This document shows, piece after piece, positions 32,780-45,249 of a stretch of DNA of 64,000 bases (positions are counted from its first letter, which is position 1; each line of letters begins with the position of its first letter). The DNA comes from Podocnemis expansa (lineage: Eukaryota; Chordata; Testudines; Podocnemididae). Both the position numbers and the translations under genes were made by a program. Where the stretch lies: assembly GCA_007922195.1 (NCBI GenBank), contig ML682059.1, positions 13,407,005-13,471,004 on the forward strand, in the 5' to 3' direction. The notes under the pieces are model-generated. The model saw only the letters and a list, made by a program, of their open reading frames with translations. It was not told where the DNA came from and made no database searches.

Positions 32780-34480
32780 GCTCCTGTTCCACAACTTCCA
32801 CCTCCTCAGAAGAAAGAACATCACATACAGACAAGGAGTACTGCCACAGCGATAGGAGAGATGGCAGTCACTGTGTGTGTCCTTAGTTGGTGATTGGAAC
32901 AGAGGTCCCTCCTCTGGTAAGGCAGATATCTTCTGCATTTGAAGGATGGCGTATATATGCTCAAGGTTCTGAGGGTTATCCTGGAGTCCTTCATGGAGCA
33001 TGGGGTCTCATCTGTCTTTTTTGAGAATAGATTTACTTTGTTGAAGGGTAAGTCTTCCACTTCTGTTTGTAGATCTCTTGGGATTCCAGACAATTGGAAC
33101 AAGGAGGCTTGGTGCATAAAAATGACTGAGACTGTCTTGAGTGCTACTGTAGCTGCTACATTGAGAGCTGCCTGAAGAGCTGTTCATGTGGTCAACTGAC
33201 CCTCATCTACTAGAGATTTCAATTGTGCCTGCTTTTCTTCTGGTAAGTACTGTTTCAGTTAATTAATTTTACCATATTTGTCATGATCATATTTGACTAG
33301 TAGGCATTATAATTGGCAATTCAAAACTGCAGGCTGCTAAGGAGTACAACATGTGTCTGGACAGGTCTAAACGTTTATTATCTTTATCTCCTAGAAAGAA
33401 CTTAGGCTGTGATTGTTTACTTCTAGGATGTGCTGCATCAACTACCAGGGAACTAGGAGGAGAGTAAGTAAATAAGAACTCTATATTCTTTTATGGAACA
33501 TAATATTTCCTATGAGAAGCCCTCTTAGAGATTGGAGAGACTGATGCTGGTGTTTGCCATATGGTATCAGCAGGTTGTATTGTCACATCGATTTGTAGAG
33601 CTATTTTTGTTCTGGCTGATGCATGTAGTACTTGGAGTAGCTTATGTTTGGTCTCTTCAGCCTCCTGTAGAAGTATGTCCTGAGTTATTGCTACCTGTTT
33701 GAATAATTCTTGGTATTGTTTGAAATTGGCAGCTGTAGTCTGTAAGGAGGCATTACTGCCTCATCTGGCAACGAGGATGAATTATGAGTAGGAGAGTTAT
33801 CTTCCTTCATCCCATCATCCTCAAAGACATCATCCTGTGTAGATTACTGATGCCTGCATGTAGGATGATCTGTCAGTGCTGTAGAGAGAGGAGTGAGAAG
33901 GAGGCTTGTTTTTGCATGTACGATGCTTGGAGTGCTTTGCTGATGCCAGTGGCACTAAGACTGACTTGTCTGTTGGCAGTACTGTGTATCTTCTCTCACT
34001 GGTGCCAATGATGGTGACAGTACTGATGGTGTTGCTGAGGGCAGCAGCATGCATGATAGCACAGCTTTTGGCAGTGATTTGACTGATGTCGCCAGTGCTG
34101 TAGCCAGCATAGGTTCTTGGCTCGGTGCTGATGTACTCTTGATGCTGATGCTGCCAGCAGTAGTAAGCACTGTAGCTGAATTGTCCCTTGCAGTAGATGG
34201 TACGGGTGGTAAAGACCTGCCTTGAGACCGCTTTAGTTTTGACCTATCTCTAACAGGTGAGGTCATCATGGCTCTTTTCCATTTCCACCATTCGAGCCCC
34301 AGTGTTGTCTTTTCCTCCAGTCTCAGACTCAGAGGTGGGCTGTAGGTACTTCCCCATAAGAATAAGCTTCAGGCAGAGATCTCTACCTTGCTGAGTTCAC
34401 ACTTTAAATTTATAGCAGTGCATGCACTTCTCAGGGATATGTCCCTCTCCCAGGCACCTTACACAAGAAATGTGCCTATC
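32780..34480 (-). pseudogene. DIRS gag-like remnant, copy 3
   Basis: On the minus strand the start side encodes RCLGEGHIPEKCMHCYKF at about 34.42 kb, a Cys/His knuckle typical of DIRS gag. A Ser/Thr/Pro-rich middle follows (33955-34269). The conserved C-terminal part at 32821-33117 reads QASLFQLSGIPRDLQTEVED, LPFNKVNLFSKKTDE and SMKDSRITLRTLSIYTPSFK. This is the best-preserved gag end in the window, but frame changes separate the parts. No RT follows: the LTR-like repeat lies immediately to the left. It is therefore a truncated copy. Confidence 0.82.
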
Positions 34481-34489
34481 TGATATCAG

Positions 34490-35426
34490 GATTGCTTCCC
34501 TTCAGGATTTGCATCTCTTAAATTCTGGTGAGCCAGGCATTTCTGAATTTTAGGGAAGATGATACCCTCTTCTGAATAACTGAAATTAGCTATGCCAAAA
34601 TAAAAATTTTATTTATTTAATTATGTAACTTAGCTAACTTAACAAATTTGTCCTATGCCTAAAAGCTATGACTAAGCTATGCCTAAACTAGCTATTTTTT
34701 TTTCTTTTATCCTAAGGAGAAAGGAGTATTGTGGCACTCTGTCTCAGGCTGGGGATGGTTGAGAAGGAACTGAGGGTCCAGGCCATGAGAGCAGCAGTTA
34801 GGGTGCCAACAGCACCATGTGATGCCTTCCGTTCATGCATGGGCCATACAGCCACTGCTGCACAAATCTCAGATCAATGGCACCAGTACACACTGACACC
34901 TACAGTGGAGCCCCCACAGGGACATCATTTGATGAACACATTTTCCAGTTCTGTTATGGTAACACCATTGAAAACTCCAGTAAGCATCAAGCTACTTATT
35001 TGAAGTTCTCTTGAAAAGGTTTACAAATGCATAAACCTTTCAATCATGTTAAACCAGTTCAGCTGAAGTCACACAAAGACCCTCACATCTCTTGTCTGTC
35101 AAGACATGCCTGTGAAGAGACAAAGCTAAAATGAGCAATAGAGAGCTAAAGCATCCTTCATGTTATTTCTGCCAGCCTAGGTGGAGGACTCCAGAGAGTG
35201 ACAGTCCATGAGCCCATGTTTAAAGCTGCTCACTCTTATCACTCCTCCAAGCAAGGAAGCTGCCCAGCTGCCAGGACAGTTTCTAGATAACTGGTTCAGG
35301 TTAGCCTCACTAGCAGTTAATTAGCAGCAGCCTCTAGCTGAGAGATATAAGAGCTAGGGTGAAAAGGGTCAGGAATCACTGATTCTTTTCTTGACCTCAC
35401 TGGAGACATTTTGACAGAAGGCGCGC

Positions 35427-35464
<38 letters not shown>

Positions 35465-38050
35465 TGGGGGGGGGAGTGAGGGATTCCAAGTACCATGAGA
35501 ATGTGAGCTTGTAACTCCTTTAACGTTGCTTCCTGTCAGTCATTCCCCCAAGAATTCCTTATCACTGGGCTCCTTCCCAATTCCCCATCCTCAGATGTTC
35601 CCCAGGACTCTTTCTAGACCAAATCTACCCTGTAGCTAAAGACCTCCAGCTGCCCTCATCTTCCACCAGGGACTGTACTCCTCCCACAGGCCCAGCTCTC
35701 TTTTACCAGAGAAGTGGATTTCACTAGTGAAGAAGCTGCTGCTAAGCACAGGGCTCTTTTCTAGAGCTGGTAAAGAACAGCACCTGCATGCCCCTGCTCC
35801 TGCTCTGCACTCAGAGGCTATTGTGGGGCAAGGCAAGGAAGCAGCTAGGATGGCAACTCTTGTCTATCCAATAGGGTAACAGAATGGCTCCTAAAGCCAG
35901 GAAGCTGCAACTGCCTCCTCCCTGCCCAGCTGGTCAGTATGGAAAGCAAGGGGAGGGGGGAGCTGAGTGGTGCAGCACTAAGCAGTCTCAGATTGCACTC
36001 TCTTCCTGCTACCTCTTTCTTCCAGATGAGGGTAAAAGCTTGGTTGAGAGAAGTGAAGGACAGGAAGAAGGAGGACTCTGATGATCCCTCCATCTGAAAG
36101 CCAAGGAAATATCTTCTCCTCATCCTCCTAAAATTATATATGTAGTTTCATATTTTAGTGACAGAAAAACAGTTAACACCAAAATCTAGTACCTGCCCCA
36201 CCCAACCACACTTTCTTACCTACATCAGTTCAGAGAACAGCCCTCTTCTGGTCTCTTCTGCTTCAGAAGCACCTGTCAAATCTCAATTGTAATAAAAATA
36301 TGCCTAGAGCTAAATGGGATGCTGCATCCTGTAAGAATTCCTTATTATAGTAAGGTGGGGATTTATTATTAAAGGAAGAGCTGGCAGCAATGCCTGTAGA
36401 TAAGGTTGTCTAAGACTTTTTGTTATAAGACCATGTTTTCAGTTATCTGTAATTTTAATTAACTTTAATCATTTGAGCTGAAGTTTTCCTGTCCAGGTCT
36501 GTGATTCAGGCTGATTTTTTTGAGAGAGCAGGATGAGAGAGAGAGAGAGAGAGAGTCGTGGGAGGAGAGTTTCAGTAGAAATGGCCCAGCTAGTTCCAAA
36601 AACAAGGTTATGGGGAAATACTGTGCTTTGCCAATGCTAAATAATCTTTGCAACTGTTTTGAAAAGCTCTAGTGCTTCTATGTTTTGTATCAAGGACTTG
36701 AAAAAGTTAGTGGTGGTGGTGGTAATGTTTTGGGAAACACTGGCCTTGTGAAAATCCACTCAGAACTGGTTGAACTATAGACTTTGGAAAATGGCTGTTT
36801 AGTTTTGCTGAGCAGAATTTTCTTTCCAAACATTCCATCTACGCTGATCAACTCTGCCTTGGAACTTGTAATGGCTTGCTGCACACAACCCTCCTGCTGG
36901 GCAGCTCCTGGTGGTGTTACTGGGAATCACTCAAGTGGCCCCCTGCCAGGTGATTGGTGCTTTGTCTTGTACATGCCAAACTCCACTCCCAACTCTGCTC
37001 CTAGGCCCTCAGTCCTCTGGTCGAGTCCTTCACAAGACTACCCGTTCCAGGGTAGAGGTCCCACTTGTTCCTGTCCTGGCCACTATTTAAAGAGTCAATG
37101 GCCCATGATCTCAGTGCTGCTTCTAGCACTCTGGGAAGCAGGGAGGGACCCAGGCCTGCCCCGTTCTCAGGGCCCCAACCCAGGGACCCTATTTTGCTGC
37201 AACCTCAGCACAGCAGTCCCTGCCTCCCTCCAGTTACCATCTGTTCCTGGGCTGGTTTCCCCCCAGCCCCTAGTCTCATGCAGATCCTCACCACTATGGA
37301 GTCCAGCCATCATTAGGTCCTGGATCCCTTCCCTCAGGATCACTGCTTTGGCTACTACTGCAGTCTTTGCTTTCAGGACCTGGCCCCTTGCTCAGCTCCC
37401 AGAGGCACACAGTGAGCTCTCCAGGGTGCTGGCTCCCTCAGCCTCCCAGCCAGGAAGACAACCTTCTCCGTAACCTTCCCATGCCAACTGCCTGAGCTAT
37501 CCCCGCAACTGCTTTTTTATACTGGGAACTTACCTCTTGATTGCCTCCCAGCTCTTAGCAGCCCCCTGTCTGCCACTCTCAGGCCCCTTTTAAAACTTTC
37601 TGGGTCAGAGCAGGGACACAACCTCATTAGAGGACTGAGCAGAGCTTTTCAAGCAATTGCTCTTTCCCAGGAATGGAGGTCACAGAACTGAAAGCTGGAA
37701 GTCTCTCTGTCCTGTCTTCTCAGTGCTCCTCAGCACGCAGTATGACTAGAGGGCATGGATAAAAAGGAGAAAGCAGGTGGATTTTAATGTAGATGGATCC
37801 AGAGCTGGTAGCCTATTGAGGGTACTAGGATGGGCAGGCCTATGGCTGCCCAGAACTAAAGGTTCACTACCCCCTTATCCAAAGGGGAGGAACCACGGCA
37901 CCTAGGTCACAGCTGAAGTATTTGGGGCAACACATTTAAAAAACAGAATGGGAGTGAAAGTCAGAGGTTAAAAATCAGGGAAACAGAAGGGGACACTGAG
38001 CAGAGAACCCCTGACAGCACTCAGTTTTCCTCAAAAGATGTCAAAAGAGT
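34490..38050. other. Mixed unique and unclassified repeat DNA
   Basis: A GT then GA dinucleotide tract lies at about 35423-35462 and a GA run at about 36535-36556. The frame at 36784-37473 (plus, 229 codons) is Pro/Ser/Leu-rich with no known domain and lies in C-rich DNA that may be part of an LTR-like repeat. No gene can be supported. Confidence 0.4.
35423..35475. repeat. (GT)n(GA)n microsatellite
   Basis: An alternating gt run passes into a ga run and then a short G run. Confidence 0.95.
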
Positions 38051-38063
38051 CAGTGGACACTAG

Positions 38064-38500
38064 TCAAAGAAACTCTGCTTGGAGGCATGACTGAACAAGG
38101 AACTGAAAAAAAATTCCATATTTGCAGTTCATCTCCCTATACAGCTTTCTCCTCCTGTTGTGTTGGATGGTCATCTTGGCCAGCACCAGGTGGAGGTTGA
38201 GGAGGAGGTTTCTTGACTTTGTGGGGCCATGGACGTAGTGTGCATAAATGAAGAGGTTTGGGGAAAAGTATAATCCTCTATACAGATGTATGTCAGTGTC
38301 CCCCTCTCTGTCAGAAAAGACAGCTGTAAAAAGGAGTTCATGAAATGTGCCACATACATGTGCATGCTCACAGGTCCATGGAGGAGCCACCAACTAATAT
38401 TTCTGGTAGGCCATGGAGCCATAGTGAAGTAGAGATTGGCCCACAAATGGAAGCAGGTCTCACCTCTCACAGGTGGACCGGGATAGAAGGACAAGAAAAT
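38064..38500 (-). pseudogene. Tx1-like LINE ORF2 C-terminus
   Basis: The frame at 38064-38393 ends with FIYAHYVHGPTKSRNLLLNL followed by HLVLAKMTIQHNRRRKLYRE and LVQSCLQAEFL. This fits the C-terminal end of Tx1 ORF2 (GPTRxRDLLxNLLLALAKLAIxxTRRR ... RIRAEF). The neighbouring frame 38171-38494 gives RNISWWLLHGPVS, the preceding ISWRLLHGAVS block. A frameshift separates them. Confidence 0.85.
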
Positions 38501-39479
38501 AGATGATCTGAAGGATGAGAATGTACAGATATTTTGGGGATGTGATCCAGAGACAGACTGGATGGCATTCAGCTGGCACAGGCAGCATGTGACAGGTGAG
38601 TGTGGAGGCTAATGAAGCAGCGGGCCTGTTGACAAGTTCCAGGGAGCCTGAGATGAAAGGTGGCTGGGCAGCATCCTACTCCAGTCAAGAAAACAGAAAC
38701 AGAGGGCAAGGATGCCTTCAATTACTGGAGCACATGACAGTGAAGATCCTGCACAATGGACAGCTCTATGCTCAGGCCAAGCACCTAGTCCCTCTGACCA
38801 TAGCCCAGGCGGTCTCCAATTCTGATGGTACCAGCCAAGACCACTTTCTGGTACACTAAGGGGGACTCCCCCATTTGCACACTCAAGGGTTAGTTGTACA
38901 GAGAGGGGTCTGTTAGGAGATGGTCCTCCTTGGTGGCTGCTGCAGAGCTGGTAATTGCAAGTAGCTTCCATTTCCTGAGGATGTCCTGGTAAAAGACTGG
39001 CAGCTCAGAGATGTCTTGGGGGAGACCTCTCACTTGGAGAGAAAAAAGCTGCCAGTCATAGAGGGGCCCTCAGAGGTGTTGGAGGAAGTCATGCGCAAGC
39101 ATACCTCTGCTGGAATCACTTCAGTGTAAAGGAAAATGGAAGGCATTGACCTGGCTTTGGATACAGACCAGGACTAATCTCCCCACCACCTTCATCCTCC
39201 ACAACAGAAGGCTGAAGACACCTGCAAACACAGTGCAGCCCCATTCAAGAAAATTTCAGGATCTCCCTCTAGCAGATGACTGGGGGTCAGGAGTGCTCAG
39301 GGTGTTGAATCAGTGCCAGGGCACAGATGGGTGAGCACAAGTGCCTTCCCCTGAGCAGAAAGGCATTAGAGTAATTCTGTGCACCATCACAGTAAGACAC
39401 CCTGGCCTCTAGACTGACTCAGCTCTCTGGTGAGAAGGGTTCAATGGCAGAAAGGAAGACACCTAGGTGCAGGAGGAAA

Positions 39480-40030
39480 GCTATGACCCACTGAATGGCA
39501 CACACTTAGGTGAGAGGGCACCTGCCTGCCAACTATCACCAACCATCAAGCCAGAGCTCTCTACCCAGTTGAGCCAGGCTGAGGATGTTACCAAGTTTGG
39601 CAAGTTTCCAGTTGTGTGTTGTCTGCCAAGTCCTGGACCCTGAGAAGAACATTGTTGGCATATGCCCACAGAACCATGCACCTGAAGTCTGGCTCTCAAA
39701 GCACCAATCCCGTCCTCCTCTTGCAGAGCAGAGGTTTAATACTGATGGTGTACAACTGGCTGCACAATGGGCAACTGTGACATACACCTTGACCAAAAAT
39801 GATGGGTTCTGTCAAGGCTCTGTTGAGCTTGACCAGATGCTCCACAGGTGTACAGCAGTGGAGAAACCCCATGAAGTGGAAGCCAAAGTGAAGCATCCAT
39901 GAGATACCCATCATCCACTCTGTCAAAATGCCTTCTCCTGACCCTGGGACAGGAATTGAATGATGGATCATCCCTGCACTCTAAATGGATTAACTCTTGT
40001 TCCAGAAAGAGGTTGTTGAAAATGGTCAAA
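39480..40030 (-). pseudogene. Tx1-like LINE reverse transcriptase core
   Basis: Three frames must be joined mentally. The first has TIFNNLFLEQELIHLECRDD and then HFDRVDDGYL (RT block A; the family has KAFDRVDHGYL). The second has VKLNRALTEPIIFGQGVCHS followed by CPLCSQLYTISIKPLLC (the GVRQGCPLSxxLY block). The third has AYANNVLL at about 39645-39672 and then LNWVESSGLMVGD. The catalytic YADD box is YANN here, so both aspartates of the pair are lost. The element encoded by this region cannot reverse transcribe. Confidence 0.85.
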
Positions 40031-40513
40031 CCCAGGACATTTTAAGTCAGGGGGAGGAGGTGGTGGAAATCACATCTGTCAGCACAAACTCTAGCCTCAG
40101 TGAGTTGGGTTTCACTATCACTTTGTAGTTTGTGCTGAGGAGCAAAACTGGGCACCAATTCCTTAGGTTGTGGCGATCCATCTCCACACAGATCTGGAGG
40201 TGCAACAGGCATCCCTGCATGATTCGTCAGTCTCCCAAACCTTGGGCTGCAGGTCTGAGAAGAGGTGGTCACCATGCCTGAGAATTTGGTGAGGTGGCAG
40301 AAATACACACTGTCTCCCTGTTTCCAGCTGCCAGAGACAACTGATCAGTGTGCATCTTCTGCAGGAAGATCACAGAAAACTCCTTGCCTGGAGGTAAGTG
40401 AATCCCTTCAAGTCACCCCTGACTCTCACCGTGCACCAGTGACACCAACTGAGTGGTGACTTGCAGATGGAACAAAAGGATGTAATGAGGGCTGATTGTG
40501 GAGATTAGTTCTC

Positions 40514-40880
40514 TCAAGGTGAAGAAGAAACCAGTGGAGCATCACTGGGAGAAAATGTGGGGCTGAAGTTAAAGCTATTTTCTCCCACCACCTCCTTACT
40601 GATGGATACCAGTGCCAGGAAGAATACAGTCTTCCTATATATCTTGTAGGCCACCACTACAGCCCAGAGCCCCACCACCTGTGCGATGCTCACACATAGG
40701 TTAGGAGACGGGGTGAGGCAGCCCCCCCCCCAAATGCAATGGATACTGCACCTCCTGGCTGGCTTGGAGAAAAGGGCATTGATGTTAAATGAGGAGGCAC
40801 CAGCAGAGGTGGTTGAAGCAGTTGTGGAAGAGGGCAAGAACCCACTCTGGGGGGCTGAAAGGGAATCGGTCCCAGAGCTG
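40514..40880 (-). pseudogene. Tx1-like LINE ORF1 remnant
   Basis: Includes VVVAYKIYRKTVFFLALVSI, which resembles the conserved AxxIYRKTVFF segment near the start of Tx1 ORF1 nucleic-acid-binding proteins, preceded by a Ser/Thr-rich region. The C-terminal zinc-knuckle part of ORF1 is missing. ORF1 proteins bind the element RNA. Confidence 0.6.
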
Positions 40881-40884
40881 GCAG

Positions 40885-41078
40885 AAATGTTCCCTCTAAG
40901 GTGAGCATGTGCATTCAGGTCGTGAAACCTGGATACACAACAAAATAAAGCATTCACAAAAGAATCCAACAGTGCTATTTTTTTAATGTTAGTGCACAAA
41001 TTTGAACACTGGTTCTGAAAATTTGCACAAAAGAAGTTTTTTGCATATGCAGGCTATGAAAAATTAGAGGGAGCATTG
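40885..41078. mobile_element. hAT-type element of the GTTCCCTCTAA family with perfect TSD
   Basis: Ends aaatgttccctctaagg and attagagggagcattg (inverted). Identical 8-mers gctggcag lie at 40877-40884 and 41079-41086. The 194 bp body is AT-rich and non-coding. Confidence 0.9.
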
Positions 41079-41089
41079 GCTGGCAGGAG

Positions 41090-42185
41090 ACTGGAGTGTG
41101 AGGGAGAGGAGCCACAAATGATGACATGACCTTGTCATAATCTGTAACACAAAAGTTTCCTGTCCCTGACTGAAGAATTTTTTTTTTGTCACCAAGGCCT
41201 TTTACCCAAGGCTGGCAAAACTAGGACAGTTGAATGCCATTAAGGAGCAGTAGATTCTACCTGGGCCTCTATCACAGAGGTGTTGTGTGATGCTGCTCAT
41301 GTCACTTAAACCAAATATTTCACAGTCGGTTACTAATCGTGTTTTCCTCATTTTCTGGTAGACCAGTTTGGGAAACCTGACACCCGATTTTCAGAAGTTC
41401 TGAGTACTCATAACTGCAAGTAATGTCAGTGGGAGTCATGCTTTGGACATATAAAGTGTTATAAAAATGCCAAGTAGTCTGGAAAATCAGAGCCTCAACG
41501 ATTTTGGGTGCCTAACTTGAGGTGCCTTAAAGGAGCTTGACTTTCAGAGAGCAGTTGCTCAGGACTTTCTGAAATTAGGCTTCTACATAATTCCCAGTTA
41601 GGCACTCTAGATCTTTAGTTAGTCTGAAAATTTAAGTCTCTGAGACTAAAGATGCTTTTAGATAGAAATATAATAAGTGGTGTGTGAACTGTTAGAGAGA
41701 CTGTGTTGGACAAAAAAACGTTCATAGTCTTCACAGTATTTTCCTTATGTTTTTATTTTTGAGAGGAGACAGAACAGTGTTTACAAGAAAGAGGGGTGTG
41801 CCATCCAAAAACCATCCTTCCTGCTTTTGAATAGTGTCAATAGTTGTTTCTATGGAGACTTTTATATTCCTTCTGGAAGCCTGATTGAGCATTCAATCAT
41901 CAACCCTCCTTATTAGTCCTCCCTATACACTTATAGAAGTTAACTACTTGCTTTCTACAAAAGCATCAAGGACTGGGTGCTGCACTGCAACTCCATCCCC
42001 TCACGCTGTATATTTCTGCTGTTGGGACTCCTGTAGTTGAGGCTAAGGAGAACTTGGGGTTGATTTCCTCTCCAGTTCCATGTGCAGAAACTAGAAATCT
42101 TGCCAGTGCATTGTTCACTCAGAATAGAGAAGCAAAGCAATTGAATATAGTAATCCTAAGAAAGAGAGAAAACAGAGGTGGAGAA
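41090..42185. other. Unique DNA
   Basis: No exon or repeat family was recognised. Confidence 0.4.
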
Positions 42186-42189
42186 GATA

Positions 42190-42905
42190 TTGTGTTAACA
42201 GTTGTTACGAGGCAGACCCTCCCTAGTGCCCCCTGGTGGGGAAAGTACCAGGGGTGTAAGCAGGGAGGGTGCCTCCACAATCCTTTTCTACTCCTCACAT
42301 CAGGACAGCATGGCCTAATGCCCGGAGTCGATAACACAGTCACTATATAGCCCTTGGGTCAGGGTAGCACAGCCTAGTGGCCACAAAGTCAATAATGAGA
42401 CTGGGCTATCTGTAACAGATGCAGTGCCTGGGTAGGGGGGCTCAGGTTCTCCCACTCCATCAGCAAATAGATCGATGCCAGGGTTATGGAACCAAGTCAG
42501 CAGGAATCCAGATCAAAATACGTTGACCTGTATCCTATACCACTCCCAGCTCTCCCTTCCAGGCCCCCTGCTCTGCTTCCTACCCAGCTATCTGTGGCGA
42601 TCCTCTCCTGGGTGTCTGTCAGCCACAGGATCCTGGGCATCTGTCTCTGGGTAGTTTGCTGGTCACATCTGCTCCTCAGTGAAGTCACCGGGGTTGTTCC
42701 AGGCTGGGGATGAGAATGCTCCTTGTCAGAAGCCTCCAGCAGGCATCCCTCCTCCTGACTGGTCAGCCCAGACTGAGCTGAGTTGATCCCTTTTGTACCG
42801 GTGCAGCAGTCCAAGCATGCCCAGCAGGGCCAAAGAGGCCGGACTTCTGCCTCCCTGAGGCTATATAGTGCCTGCCTAGTGCAGGGTGTATCCATCCCAT
42901 CACAA
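42190..42905. repeat. Possible LTR-like repeat with TG/CA ends
   Basis: Begins tgttacgaggcagacc and ends ccatcccatcaca. Inside are C-rich blocks and gaggctatatagtgcc, a TATA-like motif at about 42861. No flanking duplication or coding region was established. It shares its terminal catcaca with the block at 27060-27630. Confidence 0.35.
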
Positions 42906-43077
42906 TGGTATATTTACTGTTTTGGACTATGAGATTATCTGAACAGATGATGGTAGGACTACTGATTTGCAGGAAGGAATATTTGTGCTCTGACAACCAG
43001 TATTTCACAGTTATGAAAAAACATGTTTGGGTAAATTGAAACTTCATGTTTTTATTACCTTGCATGATGCCAAATTC

Positions 43078-43152
43078 CAAAGGTATAGCCATGTTATTCT
43101 AGTCCAGGGAAACAAACAAGGACTCAGTGCCACCAGACTCCTTGTTTGTTTT
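43078..43152. repeat. Short Penelope-tail fold-back
   Basis: After 'aggtatagccatgttattct', aaacaaacaagga (43110-43122) pairs perfectly with tccttgtttgttt (43139-43151) across a 16-nt loop. It is a much-shortened version of the fold-backs at 13.2 and 20.1 kb. Confidence 0.65.
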
Positions 43153-43154
43153 TC

Positions 43155-44750
43155 ATGTTTTTAGATTCTCTCATGGGCTATATAGAATAATTCGCTTACC
43201 GAGGCTGAGGTAGGGTAATTTCAATTCTCTAATCTACCACATATTCCTAAAGAAGTGGATTACTTGGGATTTATTCAGAGGAATGTGAATTTCACCCAAA
43301 CCAAACCATTGATTCCGAATCAGAGTCCTGTGGAAAAAATAGCATGTCATCTTGTAGCTAAAAATTGCATCATACTGCTTATGCAGAAGGAAACCAAATT
43401 AGGATTGAATGGACAACTTTAATTGTAGAATTTCCTCACTTTAAAGTGCTTTGCAGTTCTCAAAAGATTCTTTTAATGTAATGGTTTCTGTTGTATTGGA
43501 ATGACCATATGATCTAAAGACCCTGCTCAGGACTGGATCTCCATTTTACAAGGTACTGTACAAATACATATGAAAATGTGGTCCTGTTCTCATATAATTA
43601 AATGGTATTACACAAATTAGACTCTCTTAAGCATATGTACATACACTTACTGACTTATATGGGAATCTTAGTTCACGGTAGTACGCTAAATAAACTGAAG
43701 AAGGTATAAGTGAAGTCTGGCCATACGCTACTTTAACTTGCACAGTTTTACACACTACTGTAGGTTGCACTTCTTGCCCTTTTAGCATACGAGTTACACT
43801 AATTTAGGTTTAGATTCTGTTTCCAAGAGTGATTAGCACTGAACGTCTCTCAGGAAGATGCAAGAAACATCATGGCAGGCAGATGGGGGATAATAACCTC
43901 ATGAATGTTTCATGCTGACCCCTGGTTTGAGACTGACTTAAGCCTTGAAGCATGAGGTTTCAATATTTCTTCCAAAACTCTTTTTGTTTAGCATTAATTA
44001 TTTTAGGTCAGGATATTCTTTTCATCTATATGAACATCCAGTACCAATGGCTCTAAAATATATAATCAAGGATTAAAGGTTTGCAAGAATCTGTAGCCTG
44101 CAAAATCTTTAAGAGCATTTGCCACCTAGCAACGGTTAGAAACATTTCTATCTCTTCAGAACAATCCATAATTGTGTGATTCAGAGAAAACCTCCTACCA
44201 CAATGTTTATAAATGCAATAGTCATTTATGTGGGAAGAAAAATGCAGCAACAGTCTCAGGTTACATTGCTAACAAAAGGAGTTTATTACCCTTAGAAGTC
44301 CTAACAGAGTCTTAAATATTCAAGGCAAAAAAGAATGTGTGAAAACAGCAGAAAGGGAAACAATGATTACTATTATAGCAAAGGCCTTTACAATAAAGAG
44401 AATGTCAGCTTTTTCATATGGCTGGTGGGTCTCACCCACATGCTCAGGGTTTAAATAATCATCATGTATTTTTTCCCCAGCTCAGACTGGAATAGCCCTG
44501 GGAGTCTTTTAACCTTCTTCTGTAGTACGGGGAACAGATGACTTGCTGGTTTGAAGTAGAGTAAATGGTGCATTCTCTGTAATTTAAAGGCTTTAAATCA
44601 AGGTTTGAAGACTTCAGTAACAGCCAGAAGCTTTGGTCCTATTATAGTAACATGTGTGGGTGAGCTTCTGTAGCCTGAGATGCTCAGGAAGTCAAACTAA
44701 ATAATCATGATAGGCCCTTCTGGCCTTAAAGTCAATGAGAGACAAGGTGG
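43155..44750. other. Unique AT-rich DNA
   Basis: No gene, RNA or repeat family was recognised. Confidence 0.4.
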
Positions 44751-45245
44751 GTGAGATGATACATTTTACTGGACCAACTTCAGTTGGCAAGAGAGACAAG
44801 CTACAATACCACTGCATACAACACTTAAAAACTGTTCAGTCTATTTAATGCTCTCTTTAAAGGATTCATAATCTGCCGATTTTAAATTCATCAGCAAATA
44901 GATCAGAAGCAGCTCTTTCTTTTCTAATGTGAATTTACTAACTTTATTTAGTCATGTAACAAACACCATAGTGCTTGAGGTGTTTGAGATTTTTTGTACA
45001 TATGAATAATTAATGTTACCTTATACTCAAGTCATCTTTAATTGTCCGCAAATGTTTTTAAATAAGTGTGTCCAAATGACTGTAGTGTTGCAACAGTATT
45101 GGTCCCAGTCCAGGATATTAGGGAGACATGGTGGATGAGGCAGTATTTTTTACTGGACCAACTTCTGGAATAACATAGTCATGCAGCAAAAAACCTTGTC
45201 TCTTTCACCTACAGGAGTTGGTCCAATAAAAATTATTCTCTCACT
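44745..45245. repeat. Dispersed 'ggaccaactt' repeat, one direct copy and one fold-back
   Basis: One copy lies at about 44745-44812 (gacaaggtgggtgagatg, then 'ttactggaccaacttcag'). A second at about 45120-45165 (gacatggtggatgaggc, 'ttactggaccaacttctgg') is followed at 45190-45245 by an inverted copy (ttgtctctttcacc, 'ggagttggtccaataaaa'). I recognise it as a common sauropsid repeat but cannot name it. Confidence 0.6.
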
Positions 45246-45249
45246 TACA

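Larger units (their letters stand above)
38060..40880 (-). mobile_element. Tx1-like LINE with ORF1 and ORF2 remnants
   Basis: Reading right to left: an ORF1 remnant (40514-40880), the reverse transcriptase core (39480-40030), and the ORF2 C-terminus ending at about 38064. The order and the peptide matches fit the Tx1 branch of L1-type LINEs that is abundant in turtles. The element is frameshifted repeatedly and appears shortened between ORF1 and RT, where the endonuclease should be. A hAT-type element at 40885-41078 sits at its 5' edge. Confidence 0.82.

Noticed and set aside
36784..37473. 229-codon plus-strand frame rich in Ser, Pro and Leu.
   Set aside because: No recognisable motif and C-rich repeat-like DNA; probably chance.
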